Shown here piece after piece: positions 14,252 through 22,017 of a DNA stretch of 29,906 nucleotides (positions are counted from its first letter, which is position 1; every line of letters starts with the position of its first letter). The position numbers and the translations under genes are program-made. The notes under the pieces are model-generated. The model did not search any database, was not told the DNA's origin, and worked only from the letters and a program-made list of their open reading frames with translations. The stretch comes from Bacteroidales bacterium UBA1797 (GTDB lineage Bacteria > Bacteroidota > Bacteroidia > Bacteroidales > VadinHA17): assembly GCA_002319885.1 (NCBI GenBank), contig DCFT01000140.1:1-29906 (forward strand), in the 5' to 3' direction.

Positions 14252-15600
14252 TGAGTGCCTTATTAACATATATGATAAAAGTTGCTCTTTACCTGATCAC
14301 CTTTTACCTTGTATATTCAATTCTGTTAAGCAGGGATACTTCATACAGCCGTAACAGGGCATATATCCTTCTTTCATTATTATCAGCTTTGATTTTGCCA
14401 TTAATCACTTTGCAGACTATTAAACCATTGAATATTAATTTTTTTGGCAAGTTTCTTTCAGAAGTATTCATCACTGCAAGTGCCAATGGGACTAAATCGT
14501 TAAGTTCCGGTTTATTTAATGGCAGTTTACTTCAGACAATTCATTCAATTTATTTTATAGGCGTTATTACGTTCATAATCAAACTATTAATCGATCTTTT
14601 CAATCTGATTTTTCTAATTTTACGTCATAGAGATGAGGGGAGCCGTATTATAAAATTTAACGGTTTTAATACATCCGGGTTTTCAGCAATGGGATATATC
14701 TTTATTAATAAAAGGTTAAGAAAAGATGAGGCTAACGAGATTATCAGACATGAACAAAATCACCTCAAACAGAATCATTTCATCGACATAATCTTTATTG
14801 AATTTATAAAAGCTTTTCAATGGTTCAATCCGATTATTTACCTGTTCAACAGATCGTTACGAGCTATTCATGAATATCAGGCCGACCAGGAGTGCCTTAG
14901 TTCAGGAATACCATTAGTAAGCTACCAGAGCCTGCTGTTGAACCAGGTTTTTAAATCGAAAGCTTTCAATCTCACCAATAGCTTTTCGAATCCGTCGCTG
15001 ATTAAGAAAAGAATGGTGATGATGACGAAAAAACGCACCTCGGCTCTTGCAAGTATCAAAATAGTAGTTGTTATGCCATTAATCGCGATTGTTTTACTGT
15101 CAATATCGGCATTCAGAGAGATTCCTAACTCTTTTATAAAGCAATTAATTCCGGAGATATCAGCAAAAAACTCAACAATACAATCCGCAGAAGAATTATT
15201 GCCACCACCTCCTCCGCCTCCACCTTCAGAATCAAATGGAAACAAACCTGTTTCAACTGAAGAATTAACAAAAGGGCCGGATTATGAACCATTTGTTATT
15301 GTTGAAGAAATGCCAATGTTTCCGGGTGGTGATGCCGAACTTCTGAAATACATTGCAGAAAATACCAGGTATCCTGAAAATTCCAAAAACCATAATATTC
15401 AGGGAAAAGTTATAATACGCTTTTGTATAAAACCTGATGGCGGAGTAAGTAAGGCAAGCGTTCTTAAAGGCGTTTCGCCTGAGCTTGATGCTGAAGCTTT
15501 AAGGGTTGTAAATTCACTCCCTACATTTAGCCCCGGAAAACAAGGCGGCAAAGCAGTTCCAGTCTGGTATATGGTACCGATCAACTTCACTCTGAAATGA
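14251..15600 (+). CDS. M56 (BlaR1-type) membrane peptidase with C-terminal TonB domain
   Basis: A 449-aa sensor/protease. There are hydrophobic segments at about 4-26, 36-56 and 95-123. The zinc site H167-E168-x-x-H171 (IIRHEQNHLKQ) is followed by a likely third ligand, E208, in HEYQAD. A fourth membrane helix lies at about 269-287. The extracytoplasmic part has eight consecutive prolines (318-325) and then a TonB C-terminal domain (about 355-449: MFPGGDAELLKYIAENTRYP, VPVWYMVPINF). BlaR1 has a penicillin-binding domain here; this protein does not, so its sensor input would be whatever touches the TonB domain. It overlaps blaI by one base. It should cleave, or trigger cleavage of, the repressor. 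Domain calls are secure; the signal is unknown. Confidence 0.9.
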   Translation: MSALLTYMIKVALYLITFYLVYSILLSRDTSYSRNRAYILLSLLSALILPLITLQTIKPLNINFFGKFLSEVFITASANGTKSLSSGLFNGSLLQTIHSIYFIGVITFIIKLLIDLFNLIFLILRHRDEGSRIIKFNGFNTSGFSAMGYIFINKRLRKDEANEIIRHEQNHLKQNHFIDIIFIEFIKAFQWFNPIIYLFNRSLRAIHEYQADQECLSSGIPLVSYQSLLLNQVFKSKAFNLTNSFSNPSLIKKRMVMMTKKRTSALASIKIVVVMPLIAIVLLSISAFREIPNSFIKQLIPEISAKNSTIQSAEELLPPPPPPPPSESNGNKPVSTEELTKGPDYEPFVIVEEMPMFPGGDAELLKYIAENTRYPENSKNHNIQGKVIIRFCIKPDGGVSKASVLKGVSPELDAEALRVVNSLPTFSPGKQGGKAVPVWYMVPINFTLK

Positions 15601-15727
15601 GTAGTCCTTTTCTTTTATTTACAATCTATTGATGCAGGGCTATTGCTCAAGGTCAATTCCAGCAGAGCCTGCTGATTATTGAAATACCTTGTCATAAAAA
15701 TCATAAGGTTTTTATATTAATTAAAGA

Positions 15728-15763
15728 TTTAGTTGCATAACTATTTATTTCGTTGTACCTTTG
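15728..15763 (+). promoter_or_regulatory. Second copy of the BlaI-type operator/promoter
   Basis: TTTAGTTGCATAACTA (15728-15743), then CGTTG, then the -7 element TACCTTTG at 15756-15763. The -33 TTG to -7 spacing is 20 bp, identical to that at 13774-13809. It places the next two TonB-domain genes under the same probable repressor. Transcription would start near 15770. Confidence 0.7.
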
Positions 15764-15822
15764 ATTTGGTTAACTATATCAAATTTTAAGTTGTTTAATT
15801 ATCTCTTAAAAAGTGTACAAAA

Positions 15823-16362
15823 ATGAAAACAAGGAAATCAATCATCGTAACAGCGATTATGAAGTTCATTGGACTTATAGCTGTTGTTATTATTGCAAGT
15901 ATTATTTTGTTTTCCTGTGCTGCCGGGAAAAAAACTGTTAAAAATAATACAGTCGCTGAATCTAAATCCGGTTTACCTGATCAGGAAACGCCTTTTGTTA
16001 TTGCGGAAGAAATGCCAATGTTTAATGGTGGAGACATTGCTCTCCTCTCCTACCTGGCCAAAAACACAAGATACCCTGAAACTGCAAAAACAAATAAGAT
16101 TCAGGGAAAAGTAATTGTCAGATTCTGTGTTACTTCAGAAGGAGGTGTCGACAGAATCAGCGTCCTGAAGAGCGTGAGTCCTGAACTTGATGAAGAAGCT
16201 ATAAGAGTAGTAGGTACACTTCCCTCATTTATACCCGGAAGACAGGGAGGGAAGCCTGTCCCGGTCTGGTATATGGTGCCAATAAACTTTGCACTTGACA
16301 GATCTGTTTCTGACTCAACAACAAATTCTTCATTAAAAATGCCCGGGAAACTGCCGGAATAG
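15823..16362 (+). CDS. TonB C-terminal domain lipoprotein
   Basis: A 179-aa protein with an N-terminal hydrophobic stretch ending in a lipobox-like LFSC (Cys32; IASIILFSCAAGKK). A short linker is followed by a TonB C-terminal domain (about residues 55-165: EEMPMFNGGDIALLSYLAKN, TRYPETAKTNKIQGKV, VPVWYMVPINFAL). It lacks the long proline-rich span of classical TonB, so it is unlikely to reach across the periplasm to outer-membrane receptors. The domain is closely similar to that at the end of the upstream M56 protein. It has its own copy of the BlaI-type operator. It could be a decoy, ligand or partner of the M56 sensor; that is inference. Confidence 0.85.
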   Translation: MKTRKSIIVTAIMKFIGLIAVVIIASIILFSCAAGKKTVKNNTVAESKSGLPDQETPFVIAEEMPMFNGGDIALLSYLAKNTRYPETAKTNKIQGKVIVRFCVTSEGGVDRISVLKSVSPELDEEAIRVVGTLPSFIPGRQGGKPVPVWYMVPINFALDRSVSDSTTNSSLKMPGKLPE

Positions 16363-16449
16363 AAAATTATATCCGGGTAGGGAAAATTCCTCATAGTTTC
16401 CTGCATATTTAAAACATATAAAATCTTTAACCAATAAAAATTAATAATT

Positions 16450-16950
16450 ATGAAATCAAAAATAACTGTTATTAAACCGGGAAGATCAAAATTTATGATT
16501 GTTATTGCAGCCTCGCTCTCGATTACCATATTCGCCTCGTTAAATGTCGCCGGACAAAAATCCACTGCTGATAAGAAAGAGATTACTCCCCCTGCAGGAT
16601 CGACTGATAAACAAACCAATAAAGGAATGAAGGATGGTGCCTATCAGGTTGTTGATCAAATGCCGGTTTTCCCGGGAGGAGATGCTGCGTTGCTTAAATA
16701 CATTGCTGACAGTACACGATACCCAAAAGAAGCGAGAGCAAAAGGGATACAAGGCAAGGTAATCGCACGTTTTAAGGTAAATAAAGATGGATCAGTTTCT
16801 AATGTTTCCGTACTCAGAGAAGTTGATCCAATGCTTGATAATGAATCAATCAGAGTTGTAAAATCACTTCCCAGGTTTACGCCCGGAAAATTGAAAGGGA
16901 AGAATGTGCCTGTTTGGTATATGGTCCCGATCAACTATTCTTTAAAATAA
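16450..16950 (+). CDS. Exported TonB C-terminal domain protein
   Basis: A 166-aa protein with an N-terminal signal or anchor (SKFMIVIAASLSITIFASLN then VAGQ). A charged linker leads to a third copy of the same TonB C-terminal domain (about residues 65-166: DQMPVFPGGDAALLKYIADS, TRYPKEARAKGIQGKV, VPVWYMVPINYSLK). It begins 87 bp after the previous TonB gene with no visible promoter or operator of its own, so it probably shares that transcript. A strong hairpin follows at 16965. Like its neighbour it lacks a long periplasm-spanning region. Confidence 0.85.
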   Translation: MKSKITVIKPGRSKFMIVIAASLSITIFASLNVAGQKSTADKKEITPPAGSTDKQTNKGMKDGAYQVVDQMPVFPGGDAALLKYIADSTRYPKEARAKGIQGKVIARFKVNKDGSVSNVSVLREVDPMLDNESIRVVKSLPRFTPGKLKGKNVPVWYMVPINYSLK

Positions 16951-16964
16951 TTATCAAAAACAAT

Positions 16965-17001
16965 TAATACAGCAACACGTCTAAAACCTGTTGCTGTATT
17001 A
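16965..17001 (+). terminator. Hairpin after the third TonB-domain gene
   Basis: TAATACAGCAACA and TGTTGCTGTATTA pair with no mismatch over 13 bp around an 11-nt loop, 14 bp after the stop codon, and the right arm is followed by TTATAACCTTTT. It likely ends the TonB transcript. Confidence 0.7.
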
Positions 17002-17306
17002 TTATAACCTTTTGTGTCCTTTGTGAATTTCCTTTGTGCCCTCCCAACGCTTCGGTCGGGATCTTCGCTTCGCTTCGATTTGTGGTTAAAAGATTTAGAC
17101 TTTTGATACAGCCTCAAGCTTAGTGGCCAGATTGCAGGGGTGAAGTTAACACAAAGTTCCGTCCCTATAGCAATCGGGAGCTATCGGAATGAATTTTTTG
17201 TTTCTGACTTTAGGCTTTGAACCTGTCCTGAACCACTTGCAGGACAGGCAGGTTTGTGATTAAAAAGGACTTTTTCAACGGCCTTCATTTTATAAATCAA
17301 AATCCG
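17002..17306. repeat. Patchwork of intergenic repeats
   Basis: No gene is visible. The stretch combines a TTTGTG-rich repeat (17010-17040, resuming at about 17079 with TTTGTGGTTAAAA), a hairpin unit inside it (CCCAACGCTTCGGTCGGG near 17043), an inverted CCTATAGC...GCTATCGG unit (17164-17187) and a perfect dyad, CCTGTCCTG / CAGGACAGG (17222-17248). These look like short repeats landing in one another. Confidence 0.65.
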
Positions 17307-17314
17307 TAAATTTG
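17307..17314 (+). promoter_or_regulatory. Promoter -7 element for the acyl-CoA reductase gene
   Basis: TAAATTTG matches TAnnTTTG and lies 22 bp before the ATG. A clear TTTG at -33 is not present, only a T-rich stretch. Confidence 0.45.
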
Positions 17315-17336
17315 CTCCCTGCAATATTTCATTATT

Positions 17337-18389
17337 ATGGATCTTGAAAAGAGAATCAAATCATTTGCTTTACTTGGGGAAATTCTGAGGAATTCTTTAA
17401 ATGAATATCATTCTGAAACAAATTCAGGGGAGAATGGTAATGAAGGATCACCGCTGCATTCATTGATTGACAATCAACATACACATAACCCATGGTTCAC
17501 GTCTGAGAATGTGAGAATGGCGATATCATCCATAGCAAACGAATTAACAGAAGAAAATCTGGTCAAATGGACTAGCGCCTATCCCGGACTGGAGAAGCAA
17601 AGAAAGCCGCTGAGGGTTGGTGTAATAATGGCAGGCAATATTCCATTGGTTGGCTTTCACGACTTCCTTTCAGTACTTATAAGCGGGAATAATCTCATTG
17701 CCAAAACAAGTTCAAAGGATACTGAACTGATAACCTTTATAAGTAATCTTCTTATCTCTATCAATCCTGGTTTTAAAGATAGTATTGAATTCACTGAAGG
17801 GATACTCACTCATTTTGACACAGTAATTGCTACTGGCAGTGATAACAGCTCCAGGTACTTTGACTATTATTTTGGCAAATATCCGAATATTATCAGAAAA
17901 AACAGAAACAGCATTGCTATTATTGAAGGAGATGAAAGTGATGATGAACTGAAAGATCTTGGTACTGATGTTTTTTCCTATTTCGGTCTTGGATGCAGAA
18001 ATGTTTCAAAGATTTATGTTCCGGTTGGATATGATTTAGAAACAATTGCAAGACAATGGGAGAATTTTAAAGGAGTAATAAACCATACAAAATATGCAAA
18101 TAATTACGATTATAATAAAGCAGTTTACCTGGTGAATAAAGAGCCTTTTTTTGATACAGGTAATCTGTTAATGAAACAAAATACAAATATTTCATCGCCG
18201 GTTTCTGTCCTTTATTTTGAATACTATGAATCTCAAGATGCTGTAAAACAGCAGAAAGAACTACTGAAGAACAAGATTCAATGTGTTGTTGGGAAACATT
18301 ATATTCCGTTTGGGAAGGCCCAGTTGCCACATTTATGGGATTACGCCGATGGAATTGACACAATAGAATTTCTTCAAAAAAAAATTTAG
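17337..18389 (+). CDS. Acyl-CoA reductase (LuxC family)
   Basis: A 350-aa cytoplasmic enzyme of the aldehyde-dehydrogenase superfamily that reduces an acyl-CoA or acyl thioester to the aldehyde with NAD(P)H. Recognisable segments are HNPWFTSENVRMAI, RVGVIMAGNIPLVGFHDFL (cofactor-domain loop, about residues 93-111), the predicted catalytic Cys220 in YFGLGCRNVSKIYVP, and FGKAQLPHLWDYADG near the end. It is somewhat shorter than bacterial LuxC but close to Bacteroidota members of the family. No luciferase or thioesterase genes are nearby, so it has nothing to do with light. The pathway is unknown; lipid or pigment synthesis is possible. Confidence 0.85.
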   Translation: MDLEKRIKSFALLGEILRNSLNEYHSETNSGENGNEGSPLHSLIDNQHTHNPWFTSENVRMAISSIANELTEENLVKWTSAYPGLEKQRKPLRVGVIMAGNIPLVGFHDFLSVLISGNNLIAKTSSKDTELITFISNLLISINPGFKDSIEFTEGILTHFDTVIATGSDNSSRYFDYYFGKYPNIIRKNRNSIAIIEGDESDDELKDLGTDVFSYFGLGCRNVSKIYVPVGYDLETIARQWENFKGVINHTKYANNYDYNKAVYLVNKEPFFDTGNLLMKQNTNISSPVSVLYFEYYESQDAVKQQKELLKNKIQCVVGKHYIPFGKAQLPHLWDYADGIDTIEFLQKKI

Positions 18390-18445
18390 CTGGAATATTG
18401 TAATCTAAAAAATATTATATTGCACCCATCGAATTAATACATATT

Positions 18446-19009
18446 ATGGTTTACAAATTTGTAGTTTTATCAGATGAAGATGAGTCATTTGTCAGGGAAT
18501 TTGAATTTCTCGATACCCATACGTTACTGGATTTTCATAACATGATTCAGGATGAACTGGAGTTCGATAAATCACAGATGGCTTCATTTTTTATGGCAAC
18601 CGACAATTGGGAGAAAGAGGAAGAATTTACCCTTTTTGATATGGGTACAGGTTCTTCAACTATGGAAGTTGCAGTTCTGGAAGATATTATTTTCCGCAAG
18701 AACCAGAAACTGATCTATGTATTCGATTTTTTTAACGAAAGATCTCTCTTTGTTGAGTATACTGGCGAGGCAAAAGAAATTGATGGTCGTGAGTACCCTT
18801 CCTGTACAAATTCTAAAGGAGTACCTCCAAAACAAGTAATCTTTGGAGGGACATCACGGAAACTTTATAATAATATTGTTGTTTCCGATGATGATGATGA
18901 TGATGATGATATTGAACCCGAAGTAGATGAGCTTTTCCTCAACGGTGACGATGAAGAAACTCTGCCCGATTTCGAAAATATTGAAAACTTAAACGAAGAC
19001 GAAGAATAA
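18446..19009 (+). CDS. pRiA4b ORF-3-like protein with acidic tail
   Basis: A 187-aa cytoplasmic protein whose first ~145 residues match the plasmid pRiA4b ORF-3 / IS1096 TnpR-like family: VYKFVVLSDEDESFVREFEF, TLLDFHNMIQDEL, LIYVFDFFNERSLFVEY and PPKQVIFGG. The last ~40 residues are strongly acidic, with eight consecutive aspartates encoded by eight GAT repeats (18887-18910). Despite the family's name there is no transposase or inverted repeat here, and the protein appears to be an ordinary chromosomal gene. Function is unknown. It ends 21 bp before miaA on the same strand, suggesting cotranscription. Confidence 0.8.
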   Translation: MVYKFVVLSDEDESFVREFEFLDTHTLLDFHNMIQDELEFDKSQMASFFMATDNWEKEEEFTLFDMGTGSSTMEVAVLEDIIFRKNQKLIYVFDFFNERSLFVEYTGEAKEIDGREYPSCTNSKGVPPKQVIFGGTSRKLYNNIVVSDDDDDDDDIEPEVDELFLNGDDEETLPDFENIENLNEDEE

Positions 19010-19030
19010 GCTTCAGAGGTTCAAATCTTA

Positions 19031-19978
19031 ATGAAAAATATTCTTATAGTTTTGCTTGGACCGACAGGAGTGGGCAAGACTGATGTTTCCATTGTGCTCG
19101 CGCAACATTTCAAATGTGAAATAATATCGGCTGATTCCCGTCAGTTTTTCAGGGAAATGAGAATCGGTACAGCAGTTCCTTCGGATTTGCAACTGGAAAC
19201 AATAAAACATCACTTTATAAGATTCTTATCGATAGAAGAATATTACAGCTCAAGTCTTTTCGAAAGAGATGTTCTGGAGCTTCTTCCGAAGCTCTTCATC
19301 AAAAATAATATCATTCTGATGTCAGGTGGTTCAGGAATGTATATCGATGCTGTCTGTAATGGCATTGACAATATACCTGATGTTGATCCTGCTATCAGGG
19401 AAAAATATATCAGAAGATACAGGGAAGAAGGAATAGAAGGATTAAGGGTAGCTTTAAAACTACTCGATCCCGGACACTATGCAAAAGTTGATCTGAAAAA
19501 TTATAAACGGATAATAAGAGCACTTGAGATCTGTGAAACAACCGGAAGACCATATTCTTCATTTCTTGGAAAACAAAAAAGAGAAAGAGACTTTGGGATA
19601 ATCAAGATCGGCCTCGACAGGCTCCGTGATATCCTGTACGAAAGAATTAATTCCAGAGTTGATGAGATGGTTATTCAGGGTCTGGAAGACGAAGCACGAC
19701 GACTTTATGATTTCAGACAGTTCAATGCTACAAATAGTGTTGGTTACAAGGAGTTTTTTGATTTTTTTGATGGGAAAATAAGTAAAGAGAGAGCTATTGA
19801 ACTAATAAAGAGAAACAGCAGACGATATGCAAAACGACAAATGACATGGTGGAGTAAGGATAAGGATATCAGGTGGTTTCAGCCTGAAAAAGTTGGGGAG
19901 ATAATAGAGTATATTAAAGAATCGATAGACCCCCCTTTTAGTTTCCCCCCAGAAAGGGGAAAAATCTCTGCGTTTTAG
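19031..19978 (+). CDS. miaA: tRNA dimethylallyltransferase
   Basis: A 315-aa enzyme that adds a dimethylallyl group to A37 of tRNAs reading UNN codons. The P-loop GPTGVGKT occupies residues 10-17, ISADSRQFFREM follows (the DSRQ motif binds substrate), then MSGGSGMYIDAVCNGI and the late NSVGYKEFFDF and RRYAKRQMTWW motifs. All are diagnostic. The normal protein probably ends near EIIEYIKESI; the final residues, DPPFSFPPERGKISAF, are read from a C-rich hairpin repeat that has replaced the original 3' end. It lies 21 bp downstream of the acidic-tail protein and converges with rpe. Confidence 0.96.
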   Translation: MKNILIVLLGPTGVGKTDVSIVLAQHFKCEIISADSRQFFREMRIGTAVPSDLQLETIKHHFIRFLSIEEYYSSSLFERDVLELLPKLFIKNNIILMSGGSGMYIDAVCNGIDNIPDVDPAIREKYIRRYREEGIEGLRVALKLLDPGHYAKVDLKNYKRIIRALEICETTGRPYSSFLGKQKRERDFGIIKIGLDRLRDILYERINSRVDEMVIQGLEDEARRLYDFRQFNATNSVGYKEFFDFFDGKISKERAIELIKRNSRRYAKRQMTWWSKDKDIRWFQPEKVGEIIEYIKESIDPPFSFPPERGKISAF

Positions 19979-20061
19979 TGAAATTCATCTAAGCATTGCA
20001 GAATTTTCTCCCCCCTTGAGGGAGATGTCAGCAAAGCTGATGGAGGGGGTTTAATCACAAA
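19929..20061. repeat. C-rich/G-rich hairpin repeats overlapping the 3' end of miaA
   Basis: Two elements are present. The first has TTTCCCC (19942-19948) pairing with GGGGAAA (19956-19962) and lies inside the miaA frame. The second (about 20008-20052) has CCCCCC and GGGGG outer arms enclosing a perfect TCAGC-AAA-GCTGA stem at 20028-20040. A related pattern occurs at 28635-28745. They fill the space between the convergent miaA and rpe genes. Confidence 0.7.
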
Positions 20062-20110
20062 AAAAATCTCATTAGGGGGAAAGCCGAGTAGCGGCTAAGG
20101 AGTTTATCTT

Positions 20111-20764
20111 TCAGAAAAGTCTTTTTAATTTCCGTATTGTCCCCTCCGGATCGGCTGAATTAAATACCGAGCTTCCTGCAACAAGAACATTTGCGCCAGA
20201 TTCAACAAGTTTTCCGGCATTAGAAGTATCAACACCTCCATCAACTTCAATCAGAACATTATAACCCCCGGCATCAATCATTTTATGCAGCTCAGTAATT
20301 TTATTATAGCTCTCTTTGATGAATAATTGTCCGCCGAAACCCGGATTGACGGTCATTATCAGGACCATATCAATATATGGAAGTACATTTTTAAGGAGTA
20401 ATACAGGTGTATGAGGGTTTAGTGCTACGCCGGCTGTCATTCCGAGGTTACGTATTTCGCTTACTGTTCTGTTCAGATGAGTGCAGGCTTCATACTGAAC
20501 TGTCAGGTTATTCGCTCCTGCCTCACCAAACCGGGTCAGGTACCTGTCAGGGTCCACTATCATAAGGTGAACATCGAGAGGTTTTGCAGCAATCTTTTTT
20601 ACCGCTTTGATTACAGGAAATCCGAAAGAGATGTTTGGTACAAAAACGCCGTCCATAATATCAAGGTGAAGCCAATCAGCATCACTCCTGTTTATCATCT
20701 GGATTTCATTTTCGAGATGGGCAAAATCAGATGCCAGCAGAGAAGGGGAAACAAGGTGGTCCAT
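20111..20764 (-). CDS. rpe: Ribulose-phosphate 3-epimerase
   Basis: A 217-aa TIM-barrel enzyme of the pentose phosphate pathway that interconverts ribulose 5-phosphate and xylulose 5-phosphate. The motifs are SPSLLASDF at the N-terminus, WLHLDIMDGVFVPN with metal-binding H33 and catalytic D35, H66 in PLDVHLMI, MTVNPGFGGQ for phosphate binding and D175 in EVDGGV. The length is standard. The start MDHLVSPSLLAS is natural. It follows the sigma factor gene by 34 bp on the same strand and is probably cotranscribed with it. Confidence 0.97.
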   Translation of the reverse strand: MDHLVSPSLLASDFAHLENEIQMINRSDADWLHLDIMDGVFVPNISFGFPVIKAVKKIAAKPLDVHLMIVDPDRYLTRFGEAGANNLTVQYEACTHLNRTVSEIRNLGMTAGVALNPHTPVLLLKNVLPYIDMVLIMTVNPGFGGQLFIKESYNKITELHKMIDAGGYNVLIEVDGGVDTSNAGKLVESGANVLVAGSSVFNSADPEGTIRKLKRLF

Positions 20765-20798
20765 TTATTAAACTTTTGGCAAAGATAGAAACAAATTG

Positions 20799-21662
20799 TT
20801 ATCCGAGGTATGATTTCAGAATCCTGCAACGTGTAGTAAACTGAATCCTTTTGATAGCTTTTTCCTTTATTTGTCTCACTCTTTCCCTGGTAAGACTTAA
20901 TTCCTCGCCGATCTCCTCGAGAGTATAGGGATGTTTCATACCCAAACCAAAGTATAATTTCAGTACCTTCGATTCCCTGGGTGAAAGGGTACTCAGTGCC
21001 CTCTCAATCTCATAGGCCAGGGATTCATTGATGAGATTTTTATCAGGACTTGGAGTATCTGCGCTTTGCAGAACATCGTACATATTATTATCCTCCTCAG
21101 CACTTATGGGAGCATCCATACTGACAGTACGTCCATTTGTTTTAAGAGCATCCTTTACCTCTTCAGGTATCATTTCGAGTATCTCTGCTATCTCCTGTGA
21201 TGAAGGTTCCCTTTCATACTCCTGTTCCAGCTTTGAAAAGGCTCTGTTAATCCGGTTAATTGATCCTATTTTATTAACAGGAAGCCTTACAATCCTTGCC
21301 TGTTCTGCAAGAGCCTGCAGGATTGCCTGACGAATCCACCATACGGCATAAGAGATGAATTTAAATCCGCGGGTCTCATCAAAACGCTGGGCTGCCTTCA
21401 TCAAACCAAGATTCCCTTCATTTATAAGATCGGGCAGACTCATCCCCTGATTTTGATACTGTTTTGCGACTGATACAACAAAACGAAGATTCGCTTTTAC
21501 GAGTTTTCTCAGAGCTTCTGTTTCACCCGATTTAATCCTTCTGGCCAGAATAACCTCTTCCTCGGGAGAAATAAGATCAACTCTTCCAATCTCCTGAAGA
21601 TATTTATCCAGCGATGGAGTGTCACGGTTAGTAACTTGTTTTGTTATCTTTAGCTGACGCAT
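20799..21662 (-). CDS. rpoD: Primary sigma factor, RpoD/SigA family (short Bacteroidota type)
   Basis: A 287-aa sigma-70 protein without region 1.1, the normal form of the housekeeping sigma in Bacteroidota. Region 1.2 is at about residues 16-50 (DTPSLDKYLQEIG), region 2 at about 52-125 with LPDLINEGNLGLMKAAQRFD and the -10-reading FKFISYAVWWIRQAI, region 3 at about 130-205, and region 4.2 near 250-275 (TLEEIGEELSLTRERVRQIK). Region 4.2 would contact the -33 element. The window contains several promoters of the TAnnTTTG type that this sigma is expected to use. It is divergent from rho across a 355-bp AT-rich gap and is followed by rpe. Confidence 0.95.
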   Translation of the reverse strand: MRQLKITKQVTNRDTPSLDKYLQEIGRVDLISPEEEVILARRIKSGETEALRKLVKANLRFVVSVAKQYQNQGMSLPDLINEGNLGLMKAAQRFDETRGFKFISYAVWWIRQAILQALAEQARIVRLPVNKIGSINRINRAFSKLEQEYEREPSSQEIAEILEMIPEEVKDALKTNGRTVSMDAPISAEEDNNMYDVLQSADTPSPDKNLINESLAYEIERALSTLSPRESKVLKLYFGLGMKHPYTLEEIGEELSLTRERVRQIKEKAIKRIQFTTRCRILKSYLG

Positions 21663-22017
21663 CTACAGGCCAGTTTTTAGTTTTTCGAAGAGAGATCAGG
21701 CAATAGGCACAATTTTACTAAAAAAAAAACTACAATACAATACAAAATACTTATTTTTTTTGTTGAATAATAGTTTTTTAGTAAATTGCAACGTTATTTT
21801 TCATATTGAATATCAAATTATTAATTGATTTGATAAACTCCGTTGCATTTTTGATAGAATAAATTACGAAATATATTAGCAATTTTATTTAATATTGCAG
21901 CAGTTTTTAGGATATGTGAATTAATAACAGCATAATCCATCGGGCTCATCTTCATTTCTTGACCCGAGTTTCCAGCAAAATCATTAAGATCTCTTATATT
22001 CCATTTATCATTACAAT
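21663..22017. other. AT-rich divergent region between rpoD and rho
   Basis: This region must hold promoters for both housekeeping genes. It has a run of ten A (21720-21729 region) followed by an ACAAT repeat (TACAATACAATACAAAATA, about 21731-21749), and long T-runs. I cannot identify a convincing TAnnTTTG for either gene. A minus-strand ORF of 84 codons here overlaps the rho start and looks spurious. The long leader before rho could hold a regulatory structure, but I see no strong hairpin. Confidence 0.4.

Noticed and set aside
16101..16619. 172-codon minus-strand frame across two TonB-domain genes
   Set aside because: It is antisense to two secure genes. Similar antisense frames over the other TonB copies arise because the domain's codons repeat.
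13874..16950. A beta-lactam resistance operon
   Set aside because: BlaI and M56 proteins are present, but the sensor lacks a penicillin-binding domain and no beta-lactamase or PBP gene is nearby.
17337..18389. A bioluminescence (lux) gene set
   Set aside because: Only a LuxC-type reductase is present; luciferase and transferase genes are absent, and this family is common outside luminous bacteria.
18446..19009. Possible insertion sequence, because the protein family is named after IS1096 TnpR
   Set aside because: No transposase, terminal inverted repeats or target duplication is visible around it. The name reflects a family label, and the gene sits quietly before miaA.
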